The position numbers and the translations under genes are program-made. Of a stretch of DNA of 64,000 nucleotides, positions 33,185-43,034 are shown in pieces; position 1 is the stretch's first letter; each line of letters opens with the position of its first letter. The notes beneath the pieces were generated by a model. That model had not been told where the DNA came from. It was given only the letters and a program-made list of their open reading frames with translations, and did no database searches. Location: the NCBI GenBank assembly GCA_965249205.1, contig CBDFLL010000005.1:372001-436000 (forward strand). Direction: 5' to 3'. This DNA is from JAQBVV01 sp965249205. GTDB lineage: Bacteria; Acidobacteriota; Vicinamibacteria; Vicinamibacterales; UBA2999.

Positions 33185-34081
33185 ATGCATGGGCTGAGAT
33201 TACACATGCATGGAGTCTCGATCGCGCTCGTCCGCGGAGCCGCACTGGGCGTGCTCCTTGGATTCACCGCGTGCTCCTGGTCGGGTTCGGGTGAACCCGT
33301 CGCCGTTGTCTCGCTCGATCTCGATTCAACGCACGCGCCGGTGGGGAGCCTCATCGAGGCCACATTGACCTTCTCCGTACTTCCGAATGCCGTCTTCGTC
33401 GAAAACTATCGAGTCTTCCTGCACGTGCTGGACGACGGTGGGGAACTGATGTGGACGGATGATCATCACCCGCCGACACCTACTACTCAGTGGGAGCCTG
33501 GAGACACGATTGGGTATACGCGAACGATCCTGGTGCCCCTGCAGCCTTACCTGGGGGATGTCGACATCAACATGGGTTTGTACTCGGCGGAGGACGGAAA
33601 ACGGCTGCCTCTCGACGGCGGGCACGTCGGCCAGCTGGCCTACCGGGTTGGGGAGTTGCGCCTCCTCCCGGCAACGGAGAACATCGAACTCTCGTACACG
33701 TCGGGGTGGTATCCCGTGGAAACGGGGCCGAGCGGACAGTCGCGCTGGTCGGACAAGGTGGGCGTGATCCGGTTCGAGAATCCCAGGACGGACTCACTGC
33801 TGTACCTGACCCTGGGTGGCTTCGATGGCTGGAGCGGCGAGCCGCGAACCCTCACCATTTCGATAGGCGACCGACTCGTCGATCGCGTCGAGATTGTCCC
33901 GAGTGAGGACGTGCTGCACAGGCTGCCGCTCAGCGCGTCAATCCTGGGGGAGGCCAGCGAGATCGAGTTGCGGCTCGAAGTCGACCGCGTTTTCGTGCCA
34001 GCCGAGCAACCGGATTCGAAAACCGCTGATGATCGGGCGCTCGGCGTGCATGTGCTCGCAGCGTACGTCGATCCCCAGTGA
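33185..34081 (+). CDS. Putative lipoprotein of unknown function
   Basis: A 298-residue protein whose N-terminus has a hydrophobic segment and lipobox (ALGVLLGFTAC-S, Cys about residue 30), predicting lipid attachment after export. The mature part reads as two beta-sandwich-like regions: GSLIEATLTFSVLPNAVF with VFLHVLDDGGELMWTDDHHP and PGDTIGYTRTILVP, then FENPRTDSLLYLTLGG, a carbohydrate-binding-like strand pattern. An alternative start is the ATG at 33209. It follows the membrane sulfatase by 11 bases and may share its surface-polymer role. I do not recognise the family. Confidence 0.65.
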   Translation: MHGLRLHMHGVSIALVRGAALGVLLGFTACSWSGSGEPVAVVSLDLDSTHAPVGSLIEATLTFSVLPNAVFVENYRVFLHVLDDGGELMWTDDHHPPTPTTQWEPGDTIGYTRTILVPLQPYLGDVDINMGLYSAEDGKRLPLDGGHVGQLAYRVGELRLLPATENIELSYTSGWYPVETGPSGQSRWSDKVGVIRFENPRTDSLLYLTLGGFDGWSGEPRTLTISIGDRLVDRVEIVPSEDVLHRLPLSASILGEASEIELRLEVDRVFVPAEQPDSKTADDRALGVHVLAAYVDPQ

Positions 34082-34577
34082 CCACCACGACGCACGGCGA
34101 TGGAAGTCGGGAGTGCACGCGGCGTCTGCTCCCTGATGCTCGCCCGCGCCTGAATTGACGTCAACCCGTCACCGTCCGGCGACGGCGTTCCGACCACACC
34201 CGAGAATACTGTGGGCGCCGGCTCGTGGCCGACGAGGACTCGCCTCCATCATGCTTATAGGAAGCATTAGTGGGGTCGGAAGTTAACGGAAGTCCCTGGG
34301 CCTGAACGGCGTGAGCGTCTCCCGACAGGACAAAGGTTCGTTCCGGTGAACTTGGCGTTTCGATCTATAGTCCGCTCAGCAGTCTGGACAACACCCCGTT
34401 CCCCCCAGGGCGTTGTTCAAGGATCGCGGTGGCCATCACCGGCAACCCGACGGTGTGGCCTCTCGGAGATCTGACGAGAGACAATCCTGCCTCAGTCAGA
34501 CAGCTCTGTTTCGCCACGAGACACGAAGGAAATGGCAGACAGACAGGTGGCCTCAATAGGAATTTCAGGAGTCCACG
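34082..34577. other. Long leader/intergenic region with repeat R1
   Basis: No gene is seen. The stretch holds copy R1 of the dispersed repeat (34254-34293) and an imperfect hairpin around 34388-34416 (ACAACACCC pairing with GGGCGTTGT) in what is probably the 5' leader of the collagen-like gene. Confidence 0.45.
34254..34293 (+). repeat. Dispersed repeat, copy R1 (40 bp, truncated)
   Basis: CTTATAGGAAGCATTAGTGG through GTTAACGGAAGT is identical over 40 bases to the start of copy R3 at 40333. The second half of the repeat is absent. Confidence 0.8.
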
Positions 34578-35803
34578 ATGAAACGACTCACACGCAGTCA
34601 CTTCAGACACCTGGCGACATGCGTTGCTTTCGCGTTGGCAACGACCGGCGTCGTTTTCGGACAGGGAAAGGGAAACGGGAACAACGGCGCGGGACGAACA
34701 GTACGAACCAGCTCGTCATCACCGCAGCGGCGGTTGATGCCTCTTCCACTGTGATCACTGTTACGGGGCAGAACTTCGGCAACAGCGCGCCTGAGGCGTT
34801 TCTCGGGCTCCCTGACGGGAGCATCGTTGATCTGTTATTTGAAACGCTGCTCACGCCGACCGCGTTCACCGCGACGCTCCCCGGCTCCGTAGCGCCTGGC
34901 AGTTACCTGTTGGTCGTGCGCGCCGGCAACGGTTCAACCCAGATCGATTCGATGGATATCACCATCGGCGCAGCCGGGCCGGAGGGTCCGCAGGGCCCCC
35001 AGGGCGATGTCGGGCCGACCGGCCCGCAGGGCGACCAGGGCGCGCAGGGCGATGTCGGGCCGACCGGGCCGCAGGGCGACCAGGGCGTGCAGGGCGATGT
35101 CGGACCCACCGGGCCGCAGGGTGACCAGGGCGCGCAGGGCGATGTCGGCCCCACCGGGCCGCAGGGCGACCAGGGAGTGCCGGGCGGGCCTGGCCCCATA
35201 GGGCCGATCGGTCCGACCGGACCGCAGGGTGACGTGGGCCCGCTACAAGACGAGATCGACGATCTTCGGGCGATACTCGATACGGTGTGTGCAGGGAGCG
35301 GGTTGTGTATAAAGACCGCCTTCGTGACGAGCACGACAATGAACGGGAATCTCGGCGGTGTCGCGGGCGCCGACGCCATATGCAATCAGCACGCGACCGC
35401 AGCCGGCCTGACCGGCACGTTCAAGGCGTGGATCTCCGACGCCACGACATCGCCCAGCACGAGCTTCGCCCAGAGTCCGCTGCCCTACGTCCGTACCGAC
35501 GGAACCCAGATCGCCAGCAACTGGGCGGACCTGGTGGACGGGACCCTGGCCGCGCCGCTCGAAAACGACGAGTTCGGAAACGTCGTGACCCACAACGCAC
35601 TCAATGGATTCGCCTGGACCGCCACCAGCTCGAGCGGGACACTGGTGGGAACCAGACATTGCAACAGCTGGGGGCTTGCCAATGGGAGTAATCAGGGATT
35701 CAAGGGGAACACCTCAAGTGCCAGCGCCGCCTGGTCCCTAAGACCGGGTAGCTCGTTTAATTGCCTGCACCAACCGGCGCGACTGTATTGCTTCCAGCAG
35801 TAG
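34578..35803 (+). pseudogene. Collagen-like repeat protein with TIG and DUF1554-type domains, frameshifted near its start
   Basis: An ATG at 34578 with AGGAG upstream opens a signal peptide (HLATCVAFALATTGVVFGQG) followed by GKGNGNNGAG. The rest, NQLVITAAAVDASSTVITVT (TIG/IPT-like), a Gly-X-Y region (34977-35240) and a C-terminal Cys-containing lectin-like DUF1554-type domain (KTAFVTSTTMNGNLGGVAGA, YVRTDGTQIASNW, HCNSWG, LYCFQQ), lies in another frame. A one-base change near 34690, close to short G and A runs, accounts for this. If the frame is intact in the cell, the product is a secreted or surface collagen-like adhesin. I call it a pseudogene because the signal peptide is uncoupled, but a sequencing error is possible. 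Confidence 0.7.
35003..35182 (+). repeat. Four tandem 45-bp units encoding collagen repeats
   Basis: Units start at 35003, 35048, 35093 and 35138 and encode GDVGPTGPQGDQGAQ with small changes at the last positions. Such in-frame units can expand and contract and change the length of the triple-helical stalk. Confidence 0.85.
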
Positions 35804-35894
35804 TCACGCAGTAACGGGGCGGTGTCGCGCCGCTGGATCGTTCGAGGCTCGGGAGGCTCGAACGCGAAACGATCCGGCGGCGCGACGCGGCCGT

Positions 35895-36822
35895 CTACGG
35901 CGACTCTCCCGTGTACTCGAGAATGAAGAGTCCGGCCCCGGCACGATCCGGCGCGTAGGCGAACCCGCGGTCGTCGAGGTCCACGTCGTTGATCTGGATC
36001 GCCGTGGGCTGATCCAGCGCGCTGGGATGTGAGGTCGGGGTCGTCTGCGGAATGTAATACCCCACTTCCCTCAGGTTCAGCGGGTCGGACAGATCGACAA
36101 CCCGCACCCCGGCATTGCAATACGCGAGCCACGCAATCTTGTCCACGAAGCGATTGATCCGTCCGTTGATCGTTTCGGCGGACTGGTGGGGGCCAAACCG
36201 ACCGCCGGACGTGCAGAAGTCCCCGACCGGCACCTGACACACCGACGCGAGCACCGGCTCGGCTTCGATCGTGATGTCGAGCATGTAGGACGCAGGACGG
36301 ACGGGATTTTCGCATGGGGCCGAGTCGCCCGCCACCCGCCTCATCGACGACAAACGCGTATGTCCTCTGACCCGTTCCCGCGCGCGGCACCTCGTCGTAG
36401 ACGATCGGTGACACCGTGTGCGGCCCGCGATACGGCGGCTTCAGATCGAGGGACCAGGCGAGCGTCGGCGCCGTCGGGTCGGAGATATCGAACGACGCCG
36501 TCTGGCCACCCGCGTCACGGTAGCCGACGTAGTTCCGATCGTTCTCCTCGTCGACGACCGGATGGTGCGAGTACTGACCCTCGTAGCCTTCTTCGCCGTC
36601 CTTCAGCCCGGGCAACCACGCGCGACCGACGAACTGCGGGTCGGTCGAATCCCTCAGATCGAAGATCTGGATGATCACGTTGCGAAACCCTGGCTCCCCT
36701 GACGCCGCGCAAAAGTACCCAGTGTCCGGCGACCACCAGCCCTTGTGTGCTCGCATGATGAACTCGCCGCCGCAGCCGGGGCCGCACGAGTCGGGGGGCG
36801 TGCCTGTAATCTCGGATACCAA
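35895..36822 (-). pseudogene. LVIVD-repeat beta-propeller protein, 5'-truncated and frameshifted
   Basis: The upstream frame reads GGEFIMRAHKGWWSPDTG, NVIIQIFDLRDSTDPQFVGR, GQTASFDISDPTAPTLAWSL and AFVVDEAGG; the downstream frame continues with DSAPCENPVRPASYMLDI, AYCNAGVRVVDLSDPLNLRE and AGAGLFILEYTGESP. These are LVIVD blades of exported propellers. A one-base shift near 36325 separates them, and the N-terminal signal peptide is missing because the gene begins at repeat R2. Proteins of this family are secreted and of unknown function. Confidence 0.68.
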
Positions 36823-36826
36823 CGAA

Positions 36827-36938
36827 GCTTCTAGGAAGCATTAGTGGGGTGGAAAGTAACGGAGGTCCCCATTATGCGACGCTGGCCCCGTCGACAGCGC
36901 TCATTGTCGCCGCTGGCTGCCACAGGCACAGATGCGGC
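36827..36938 (+). repeat. Dispersed repeat, copy R2
   Basis: The full repeat of about 110 bp, from GCTTCTAGGAAGCATTAGTG through ATTATGCGACGCTGG to GCTGCCACAGGCACAGA, with a few substitutions relative to R3 and R4. It abuts the truncated end of the LVIVD pseudogene. Confidence 0.8.
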
Positions 36939-36993
36939 CGTTGAGGTGGCACTCTCGACGCGCGCCACGCCGGCGATGGGGCTCAGTGCGGTG

Positions 36994-37764
36994 TTATGCG
37001 TCGTAACGGTTGCTTAGGGTGCCGATGCCGTCGACCGTGACCTCGACCGTACTGCCGGGCTTCATGGAGCCGACGCCCACCGACGTACCGCAGCAAATGA
37101 CATCACCGGGATGCAACGTCATGTCGTGAGAGATCATGCTGACGATCTTGGCCGGCGGAATCACCATATCGCTGACCGGATAGTTCTGGCGCTCCTGGCC
37201 GTTGAGGACGGTGCGAACGGACAGTGTCGTGGGGTCCAGGCCGGTGGCCACCACGGGCCCGAAGACGCCGAACGTCTCGAAGCTCTTGGACCGCGTCCAT
37301 TGCTGGAACGAGGGATCCTTGTTGAGTATCCCAACGGCGGTGACGTCATTGATGCAGGTGTAGCCGAAAATGTACGGTTCGACGTCGGCCTCGGCAACAC
37401 CGCCACACACCCGCCCGATGACGATGCCGAGCTCGCCCTCGAAAACCACCTTGCCGTCGTAGGCTGGTGGCTTGCGAATGGTGCCTCCGGTGGCCAGATA
37501 GCAGCCGTTGGCCTTGATCCAGTACAGCGGCTCGGCCGGAGTGTCCAGGCTCAGCTTGGCGGCCAGGGCATGAAAATTGTTCCACAGGGCGAGCATTTTT
37601 CCAGGAATCGTGGGTGTGGTCGGCGCGACCTGATCGAGGGACAACACCACTCCCGTCGCTGTCGGCGACTCAAACATGTCGCCTTGGTAGACGGTGATCG
37701 AATCATCCTCAAGCGTACCGAAGCCCGAAGTACCGGCGTGCTCGAAACGCATCCAACGTGCCAT
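36994..37764 (-). CDS. Fumarylacetoacetate hydrolase (FAH) family protein
   Basis: A 256-residue enzyme of the FAH superfamily, which hydrolyses or hydrates beta-diketones or 2-keto acids with a divalent metal. The metal-binding Glu pair is in VVFEGELGIVIGR, with the Asp in YTCINDVTAVGI, and the substrate lysine region in WTRSKSFETFGVFGP. The C-terminal MTLHPGDVICCGTSVGVGSM-type segment is typical of 2-hydroxyhepta-2,4-diene-1,7-dioate isomerase-like members. It is the last gene of a three-gene operon with the ketopantoate reductase-like and formyl-CoA transferase genes (15 and 45 bases between genes), which suggests carboxylic acid catabolism. Confidence 0.88.
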   Translation of the reverse strand: MARWMRFEHAGTSGFGTLEDDSITVYQGDMFESPTATGVVLSLDQVAPTTPTIPGKMLALWNNFHALAAKLSLDTPAEPLYWIKANGCYLATGGTIRKPPAYDGKVVFEGELGIVIGRVCGGVAEADVEPYIFGYTCINDVTAVGILNKDPSFQQWTRSKSFETFGVFGPVVATGLDPTTLSVRTVLNGQERQNYPVSDMVIPPAKIVSMISHDMTLHPGDVICCGTSVGVGSMKPGSTVEVTVDGIGTLSNRYDA

Positions 37765-37779
37765 CCCACTCCTTCGGGC

Positions 37780-38790
37780 TCAATCGTTTCGCGGCGATCC
37801 CTTGACCCTGATCCCCTCTTCACGAATGGTCTTGTCCAGCAAGCTCACGCATGCGTGAAGCGCTCGCAGCGTCGGGACTTCGACGCCCGTTACTTCTGCA
37901 AGCTCAACGACGACGCCGAGCATGCCACCGATCTCGAGGGGCTTCCCAGCTTCCACATCCTGCAACATGGACGTCTTGTGCTTCCCGACGCTTTCGGCTC
38001 CGGAGATGCGTCGTTCCATGGGCACCCGAAACTGCGCGCCGAGGCGCTCACCGATCGTCTGCGCTTCGGTCATCATCGAGGCAGCCAGCGCGCGGGTCAG
38101 CGGAAACTGGCAGATGTCCACGAGGGTCGAGTGCGTCAGCGCGCTGATCGGGTTGAACGTCATATTGCCCCACAGCTTCAACCAGATCTCCGAGCGGACG
38201 TCATCCAGGACCCTCGACTTGAACCCCGCCTCGGTGAACGCAGTAAAGATCTTTTGTGCTCGTTCCGAGTTGCTCCCATCGAGCTCCCCGATCGGGAAGC
38301 GATTCCCTTCGATGTGGCGAATGACACCCGGTTCGGCGATCGCAGCCGCCGGATAGGCGATACAGCCCAGAATGCGCTCCGGGTCGATGCTCTTGAAGAG
38401 CACGCCGCCGGGGTCGACGGTCTCGACCACCCGGTCCGCATACGGCCCCCCCAGCTTCTGGAAATACCACCAGGGAATGCCGTTCTGCAGAGTCACCATG
38501 ACGGTGTCTGGCCCAAAGAGGGCCGGCAGGTCACCAGCGACCGGTCCGACCTGGTGCGCCTTGAGTGCCAGCAACACGACATCCTGAGCCCCGAGGTCAC
38601 GGATCCGGTCCGTGGCCGTCAGGTTGTCGGCGATCAACTCCTGTTCGTCCTCGACCAGTTTCAGGCCTTTGGCCTGAATCGCGGCGAGGTGGGGACCACG
38701 GGCGATCGCCGAGACGTCATGTCCGGCCCTCGCCAGGCGAACAGCCAGGTAGCCACCGATGGCGCCGGCTCCAACAACACAGATTTTCAT
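37780..38790 (-). CDS. 2-dehydropantoate 2-reductase (ApbA/PanE) family protein
   Basis: A 336-residue NADPH-dependent reductase with the N-terminal Rossmann motif KICVVGAGAIGGYLAVRLA, QNGIPWW and the helical C-terminal domain with the conserved KLWGNMTFNPISALTH. Ketopantoate reductase proper makes pantoate for coenzyme A. In this operon, between a CoA transferase and an FAH-family enzyme and with no other pantothenate gene, it more likely reduces another 2-oxo acid. Reading continues from the transferase gene after 45 bases. Confidence 0.85.
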   Translation of the reverse strand: MKICVVGAGAIGGYLAVRLARAGHDVSAIARGPHLAAIQAKGLKLVEDEQELIADNLTATDRIRDLGAQDVVLLALKAHQVGPVAGDLPALFGPDTVMVTLQNGIPWWYFQKLGGPYADRVVETVDPGGVLFKSIDPERILGCIAYPAAAIAEPGVIRHIEGNRFPIGELDGSNSERAQKIFTAFTEAGFKSRVLDDVRSEIWLKLWGNMTFNPISALTHSTLVDICQFPLTRALAASMMTEAQTIGERLGAQFRVPMERRISGAESVGKHKTSMLQDVEAGKPLEIGGMLGVVVELAEVTGVEVPTLRALHACVSLLDKTIREEGIRVKGSPRND

Positions 38791-38835
38791 GTCCTCTTCT
38801 CGAATCTCTTTCTCCAGCCGCGGGTCCGGCTCGTC

Positions 38836-40080
38836 TCAGACCGCACCCTCGCTCTTCGCGGCTGCTACCGCCGCGGCATCCATCCCAAGAACATCCCGCA
38901 GGATCTCGTCTGTGTGCTCTCCGAGCAACGGAGAACGCTTGACTTCGGACGGGGAGTCCGACAACTTGATTGGATTGCCCACCGACAGATAACGTCCGCG
39001 CGTGGGATGCTCGACTTCGACTACCGTCCCGGTTGCGCGCAGCGCCTGGTCTTCGGCCAGTTCCTTCATGGAGAGCACCGGACCGCACGGCACGTCCGCG
39101 GCGCTCAGAACCTTCGTCGCCTCGAACTTCGTCTTAGTCAGCGTCCACTTCTCGATCCCATCGAACACCTGCTCGAGCCTCGGCAGTCGCGCCGACGCCG
39201 TGTTCCATTCGGGGTCTTCGAGCCAGTCCTCACGTTGGATGGCCCGAGCCAAGCCCTTGAAAGCGGCCTCTTGCACGATAACGTAGAGATAGGCGTTGGG
39301 ATCCTCTTCCCACCCCTTGCACTTGACGATCCAGCCAGGCTGTCCCCCTCCTGAGGCGTTTCCTGCTCTTGGCGTCGCGTCATGGAAGGTGCCGTTGGGG
39401 TACTGGGGGTACTCCTTCAGCGGGCCGTGGGCCAGGCGCTGTTGATCGCGCAGCTTGACCCGGCACAGATTGAGCACTCCGTCCTGCATCGCGCATTCGA
39501 CACGCTGACCTCGGCCCGTCTTCTCACGCTGAAACAGAGCCGTCACGATCCCCAAGGCCAAGTGCAACCCCGTTCCGGAGTCCCCGATTTGCGCACCCGC
39601 GACGGTCGGCGGGCCATCATCGAATCCAGTCGTGCTGGCGCCACCGCCGGCACACTGCGCGACGTTCTCGTACACCTTGGAATCCTCGTACGGCCCGGGT
39701 CCAAAGCCCTTGACAGATGCAGAGATGATTTTAGGATTGATCTGCTGCATGCGCTCCCAGGAAAACCCCATTCGGTCGAGCGCGCCTGGAGCGAAATTCT
39801 CCACAATCACGTCGCAACACTGGATGAGCCTGGTGAAGATGTCCTTCCCCTGGTCGCGTTTGGTATTCAGCGTGATACTTCGCTTGTTGTGGTTCAGCAT
39901 CGTGAAGTACAGGCTGTCGACATCCGGAAGATCCCTCAACTGGCCGCGAGTGGGATCACCCGTTCCGGGACGTTCCACCTTGATGACATCCGCGCCGAAC
40001 CAGGCCAGAAGCTGAGTACAGGTCGGGCCGGACTGGACGTGGGTCATATCAAGAATTCGTACGCCCTCCAAGGCTTTCAT
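38836..40080 (-). CDS. frc: Formyl-CoA:oxalate CoA-transferase (CaiB/BaiF class III)
   Basis: A 414-residue class III CoA transferase with strong similarity to Frc: MTHVQSGPTCTQLLAWFGAD, VDSLYFTMLNHNKRSITLNT, FAPGALDRMGFSWE, VKGFGPGPYEDSKVYENVAQ, AQIGDSGTGLHLALGIVTAL with catalytic Asp167, and HPTRGRYLSVGNPIKLSDSP. The enzyme moves CoA from formyl-CoA to oxalate so that oxalyl-CoA can be decarboxylated. No oxalyl-CoA decarboxylase gene is in the window; it may be elsewhere, or the transferase may serve another acid. It is the first gene of the operon; a repeat R3 lies upstream. Confidence 0.88.
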   Translation of the reverse strand: MKALEGVRILDMTHVQSGPTCTQLLAWFGADVIKVERPGTGDPTRGQLRDLPDVDSLYFTMLNHNKRSITLNTKRDQGKDIFTRLIQCCDVIVENFAPGALDRMGFSWERMQQINPKIISASVKGFGPGPYEDSKVYENVAQCAGGGASTTGFDDGPPTVAGAQIGDSGTGLHLALGIVTALFQREKTGRGQRVECAMQDGVLNLCRVKLRDQQRLAHGPLKEYPQYPNGTFHDATPRAGNASGGGQPGWIVKCKGWEEDPNAYLYVIVQEAAFKGLARAIQREDWLEDPEWNTASARLPRLEQVFDGIEKWTLTKTKFEATKVLSAADVPCGPVLSMKELAEDQALRATGTVVEVEHPTRGRYLSVGNPIKLSDSPSEVKRSPLLGEHTDEILRDVLGMDAAAVAAAKSEGAV

Positions 40081-40482
40081 AGACTCTCCCTAAACAAATT
40101 TCCAAATCAACAAACACGAGGGCACCCTGGCCGGACAACCCCGGCACTGTGGTGAACGATGTAGATGCCGTGGGCTGCGGCATCCCTTTTACGCCGCCCT
40201 TTGCCGGTCCGGGCCGCGAGTGGGCCATTCGCCTCTGTGACGACGGTCGTGCTGTCGGGCTGGTGGAGTGCAGCCCATGACCTCCGTGTGGGCTGTCCTC
40301 GGTGCTTCGTGTGGATTGTAACCCAGGTGGCGCTTATAGGAAGCATTAGTGGGGTCGGAAGTTAACGGAAGTCTCCATTATGCGACGCTGGCCCGTCGAC
40401 AGCGCCCATTGTCGCCGCTGGCGCGGCACGGCCTTATTGCGCGAATCGCAACTGACCCGCACGATATCAACCGACAGGGCCC
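40081..40482. other. Intergenic region containing repeat R3
   Basis: Upstream of frc; no gene recognised. The right half is occupied by repeat R3 and the 3' edge of an IS5 remnant. Confidence 0.5.
40333..40422 (+). repeat. Dispersed repeat, copy R3
   Basis: The best preserved copy: CTTATAGGAAGCATTAGTGG, then GTTAACGGAAGTCTCCATTA, TGCGACGCTGGCCCGTCGAC and AGCGCCCATTGTCGCCGCTG. The GACGCTG and CAGCGCC segments can pair as a short hairpin. Confidence 0.8.
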
Positions 40483-41352
40483 TCACGTGCCGATGCTATA
40501 CGACGCTGGCCGGCCGAGGGCGGTCATCCGATTCAGGATCTCGCAACCGAGGACGGCCTCACTCCCCTGCCCGGCTGGGCTCCGGGCTCGAAGGCCGTCC
40601 CCGATGATCGACTTGTATCGGAAGAACGCGTTCTCCGCCCGAGCCTGACGATGGTACCCCGAGGCCTTCTTCCAGCGGCGCCGTCCGAGCGTCTTCACGG
40701 ACCTAATCGTCCGATCCCGAGCGGCCGACCGCGGGCCGTGGCGAGACACGTTCGCCGTCCTGACCGGTGGCACCACGACCGTCGCGCCCCGCACCCTCGT
40801 GGTCTCGTAGACGGCGATCGTGTCGTAGGCTGCGTCAGCGGTGACGCTCGCGAGGGTACCATCGACCGCGTTGATCAGATCGAGAGCGGTAGTCGCGTCA
40901 TCCACCGTCGGCTCGGTCAGCGTGTGAGTAAGGATCACAACCGTGCTGTCGAGCACGAGATGGATGCGCTTGCCAGACGGGACCGGTCGAAGACGGCGTG
41001 GCAGATGCTGACCGCGCCGGGAGAGCGTCGTGTAATCCGGTGCGGAGAGGTCGAGGCGCATTATCGCGAACAGCGAGTGCAGGAACCCTTCGGCCTGCCG
41101 GAGCGGGAGATGGTAGATGAGCCGCAGCGTCAAGGCGGTCTCGATGGCCAGATCCGAGTACCGCCGCTGCCCGCCCCGCATGCCGGTCTGGCGAGCTGTC
41201 CAGGCGGCGATCGCTTCCGGTGCCAACCACAATGTCACATCGCCGCGTCGAACAAGGGCCCGGTTATAGGCCGACCAGTTCGCAACGCGGTACTTCGCCT
41301 TGTACGTGGGATGGACCTTCGACTGCATCCCCGTAGTGTGGCCCCCGTGCAC
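40483..41352 (-). pseudogene. IS5-family (IS903-like) transposase with an internal deletion
   Basis: The 289-residue frame has YKAKYRVANWSAYNRALVRR, LTLRLIYHLPLRQAEGFL, LVLDST with the first Asp, TADAAYDTIAVYET with the second Asp and YHRQARAENAFFRYKSIIGD with the Glu. Between LVLDST and VVILTHTLTEP about 35 residues normally present (the GEGEW...KLHLGVD segment) are missing without loss of frame. The catalytic core is therefore broken. A small piece of a related transposase end lies at 55025-55080. It differs completely from the four multi-copy IS5 elements. Confidence 0.75.
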
Positions 41353-41687
41353 TGTCCCGAAAAGACCGGGCCAAGCCGCCCCACGCGCACCGGGTCTTCA
41401 TGCAACAACGCCGCTCCCGAGCTGGGTCTTATGCCACGTTTCTTAAGGAAGCGATCGACAAAGGAGGCCCCGCAGGCGCGGGACCACCGGTAGACACGTT
41501 GATGGGCGGCTCCTGAAACTTGACCACTACCCCCCGTTTCTGTGACGAACTTGGGCTAATATTTCCAAATATTTCCTATCGCCCGAATGGTGACGACTCG
41601 CCTGAACGAGCCGCTCCGCAGGTAGCAGCCAGGTCGATCCATCCGGGCAACTCCACCCACCGAGCGGGGGCGCAGGAGGGCAGCACC

Positions 41688-43034
41688 ATGAGAAAGCTCG
41701 CGATTGCATTTTTTGCAGCCGGGTTCGTTGCCGCGACCTTATATGGACAATCGGTGCTGCCGCCGAACCCGGCACCGACCTGTACGCTCTCGGAGGAGGA
41801 GTTCTCCTCATGGTTCCAATCGGGCACGGTCACCGAAGGCGGTTTCGTCGATGCGGCGAACAGCGTCGGATTCCCGCAGGAGAACGACACGTGCGACTTC
41901 TATAAGTGGTCGGCGCAGATGTTCCTCTGGCTGACGTCGCCGGTCCAGGCGGACCGGTATGTCTTCGACGCTCGCGTCTTCTTCGATGTGTCGCCGGAGG
42001 ACGCCAACAGCCAACAGGTGCTCATCCCGAACACCGCACCAAACGACTTCACTCTGCGCGTCCGAAAACCGGAGGACATCGGAGAGACTGGTCAGGCTGG
42101 CGGCAGCGACGTGCTGATCTCGCAGCAGGGCTCCCTCGTGTACTACGGCATCCACGTCAACGACGTCTATGCCTACTTCCTGAGCGGCCAGAAGGGAGGC
42201 GAGATCGAAGCGACGGACTTCCCAACCACACAGGCCGATCTCGATGCCATCGAGGCCTTCGCCGGCATGACGTTCGGCGATGGCGCTGCCCTCGCCATTG
42301 AGGTCAAGACCTCATGGGTCGATGCGTCGACGGTTGAGGCCAGTCATTATCTAACGATCAGTGCCGAGGTGCCTCGATACACGCCCACGTCGAACACCAC
42401 GTGGACCCCTGACGGCTCCGAGACCCTCGAGCTGGCCCTGGTCGGCATGCACGTCGTCGGCAGCGCTCTGGGGCATCCGGAGATGATCTGGGCCACGTTC
42501 GAGCACCTGAGCAATACACCCAGCAACGACTACTACTACCAGGCAAGCGATGGCTCGATGCAACTGGTCACGTACGACTCCGGCGGCAACTGGCTCTTCA
42601 TGGCCACCGGTGGCAGCCAGACGACCGGCGCCAATGTTGCCAGGATGGCCGTAGACGGCTCGTCGGGCAACATCGTCGCCGCAACCGGTCAGACCATTGG
42701 AGCCAGTAACACCTACCAGGTCAATCCCTGGGGAGATGCGGGGGGCCAGGCATCCTCGGCCGAGAACAACACCGAGATCATCTCTCTGAACAGCGACGTC
42801 GTCAGCCTGCTAGCCGATGGGGACGTCCGCAAGAACTACATCCAAACCGGCTCGCTCTGGACACAAGACGGCCAGATTCCACCAGCGGGCACGCAGGTCG
42901 GTTCCCTCGATCTGGCGAATTCGACGATGGAGACCTACCACCAGAGCTTGAACTGCTTCGTCTGCCACAGCGCCTCCTCGGGGCCCAGCCTCGGTATCAG
43001 CCACATCTACGATGCGTTGCAACCACTGCCATGA
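41688..43034 (+). CDS. Exported protein with a C-terminal CxxCH haem-type motif
   Basis: A 448-residue protein starting at 41688 (AGGAGG upstream) with a signal peptide (KLAIAFFAAGFVAATLYGQS). The body is acidic and rich in Thr/Ser/Gly, with WSAQMFLWLTSPV, YYGIHVNDVYAYFLSG and GNWLFMATGG but no domain I can name. Near the end, YHQSLNCFVCHSASSG gives one CxxCH motif, which could bind haem c covalently, followed by SHIYDAL. With a single motif and no distal ligand evident, a c-type cytochrome role is a guess. No redox partner gene is adjacent. Confidence 0.7.
   Translation: MRKLAIAFFAAGFVAATLYGQSVLPPNPAPTCTLSEEEFSSWFQSGTVTEGGFVDAANSVGFPQENDTCDFYKWSAQMFLWLTSPVQADRYVFDARVFFDVSPEDANSQQVLIPNTAPNDFTLRVRKPEDIGETGQAGGSDVLISQQGSLVYYGIHVNDVYAYFLSGQKGGEIEATDFPTTQADLDAIEAFAGMTFGDGAALAIEVKTSWVDASTVEASHYLTISAEVPRYTPTSNTTWTPDGSETLELALVGMHVVGSALGHPEMIWATFEHLSNTPSNDYYYQASDGSMQLVTYDSGGNWLFMATGGSQTTGANVARMAVDGSSGNIVAATGQTIGASNTYQVNPWGDAGGQASSAENNTEIISLNSDVVSLLADGDVRKNYIQTGSLWTQDGQIPPAGTQVGSLDLANSTMETYHQSLNCFVCHSASSGPSLGISHIYDALQPLP

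Noticed and set aside
34300..34577. Cyclic-di-GMP riboswitch upstream of the collagen-like gene
   Set aside because: The conserved GEMM core sequences are absent; only an imperfect hairpin is visible.
35003..35182. Tandem 45-bp repeats as a regulatory or CRISPR-like feature
   Set aside because: They are in frame and encode perfect Gly-X-Y triplets of a collagen-like domain.
37111..39354. A 747-codon plus-strand frame over the FAH/PanE/frc operon
   Set aside because: It is antisense to three genes with clear catalytic motifs and has no recognisable domain.
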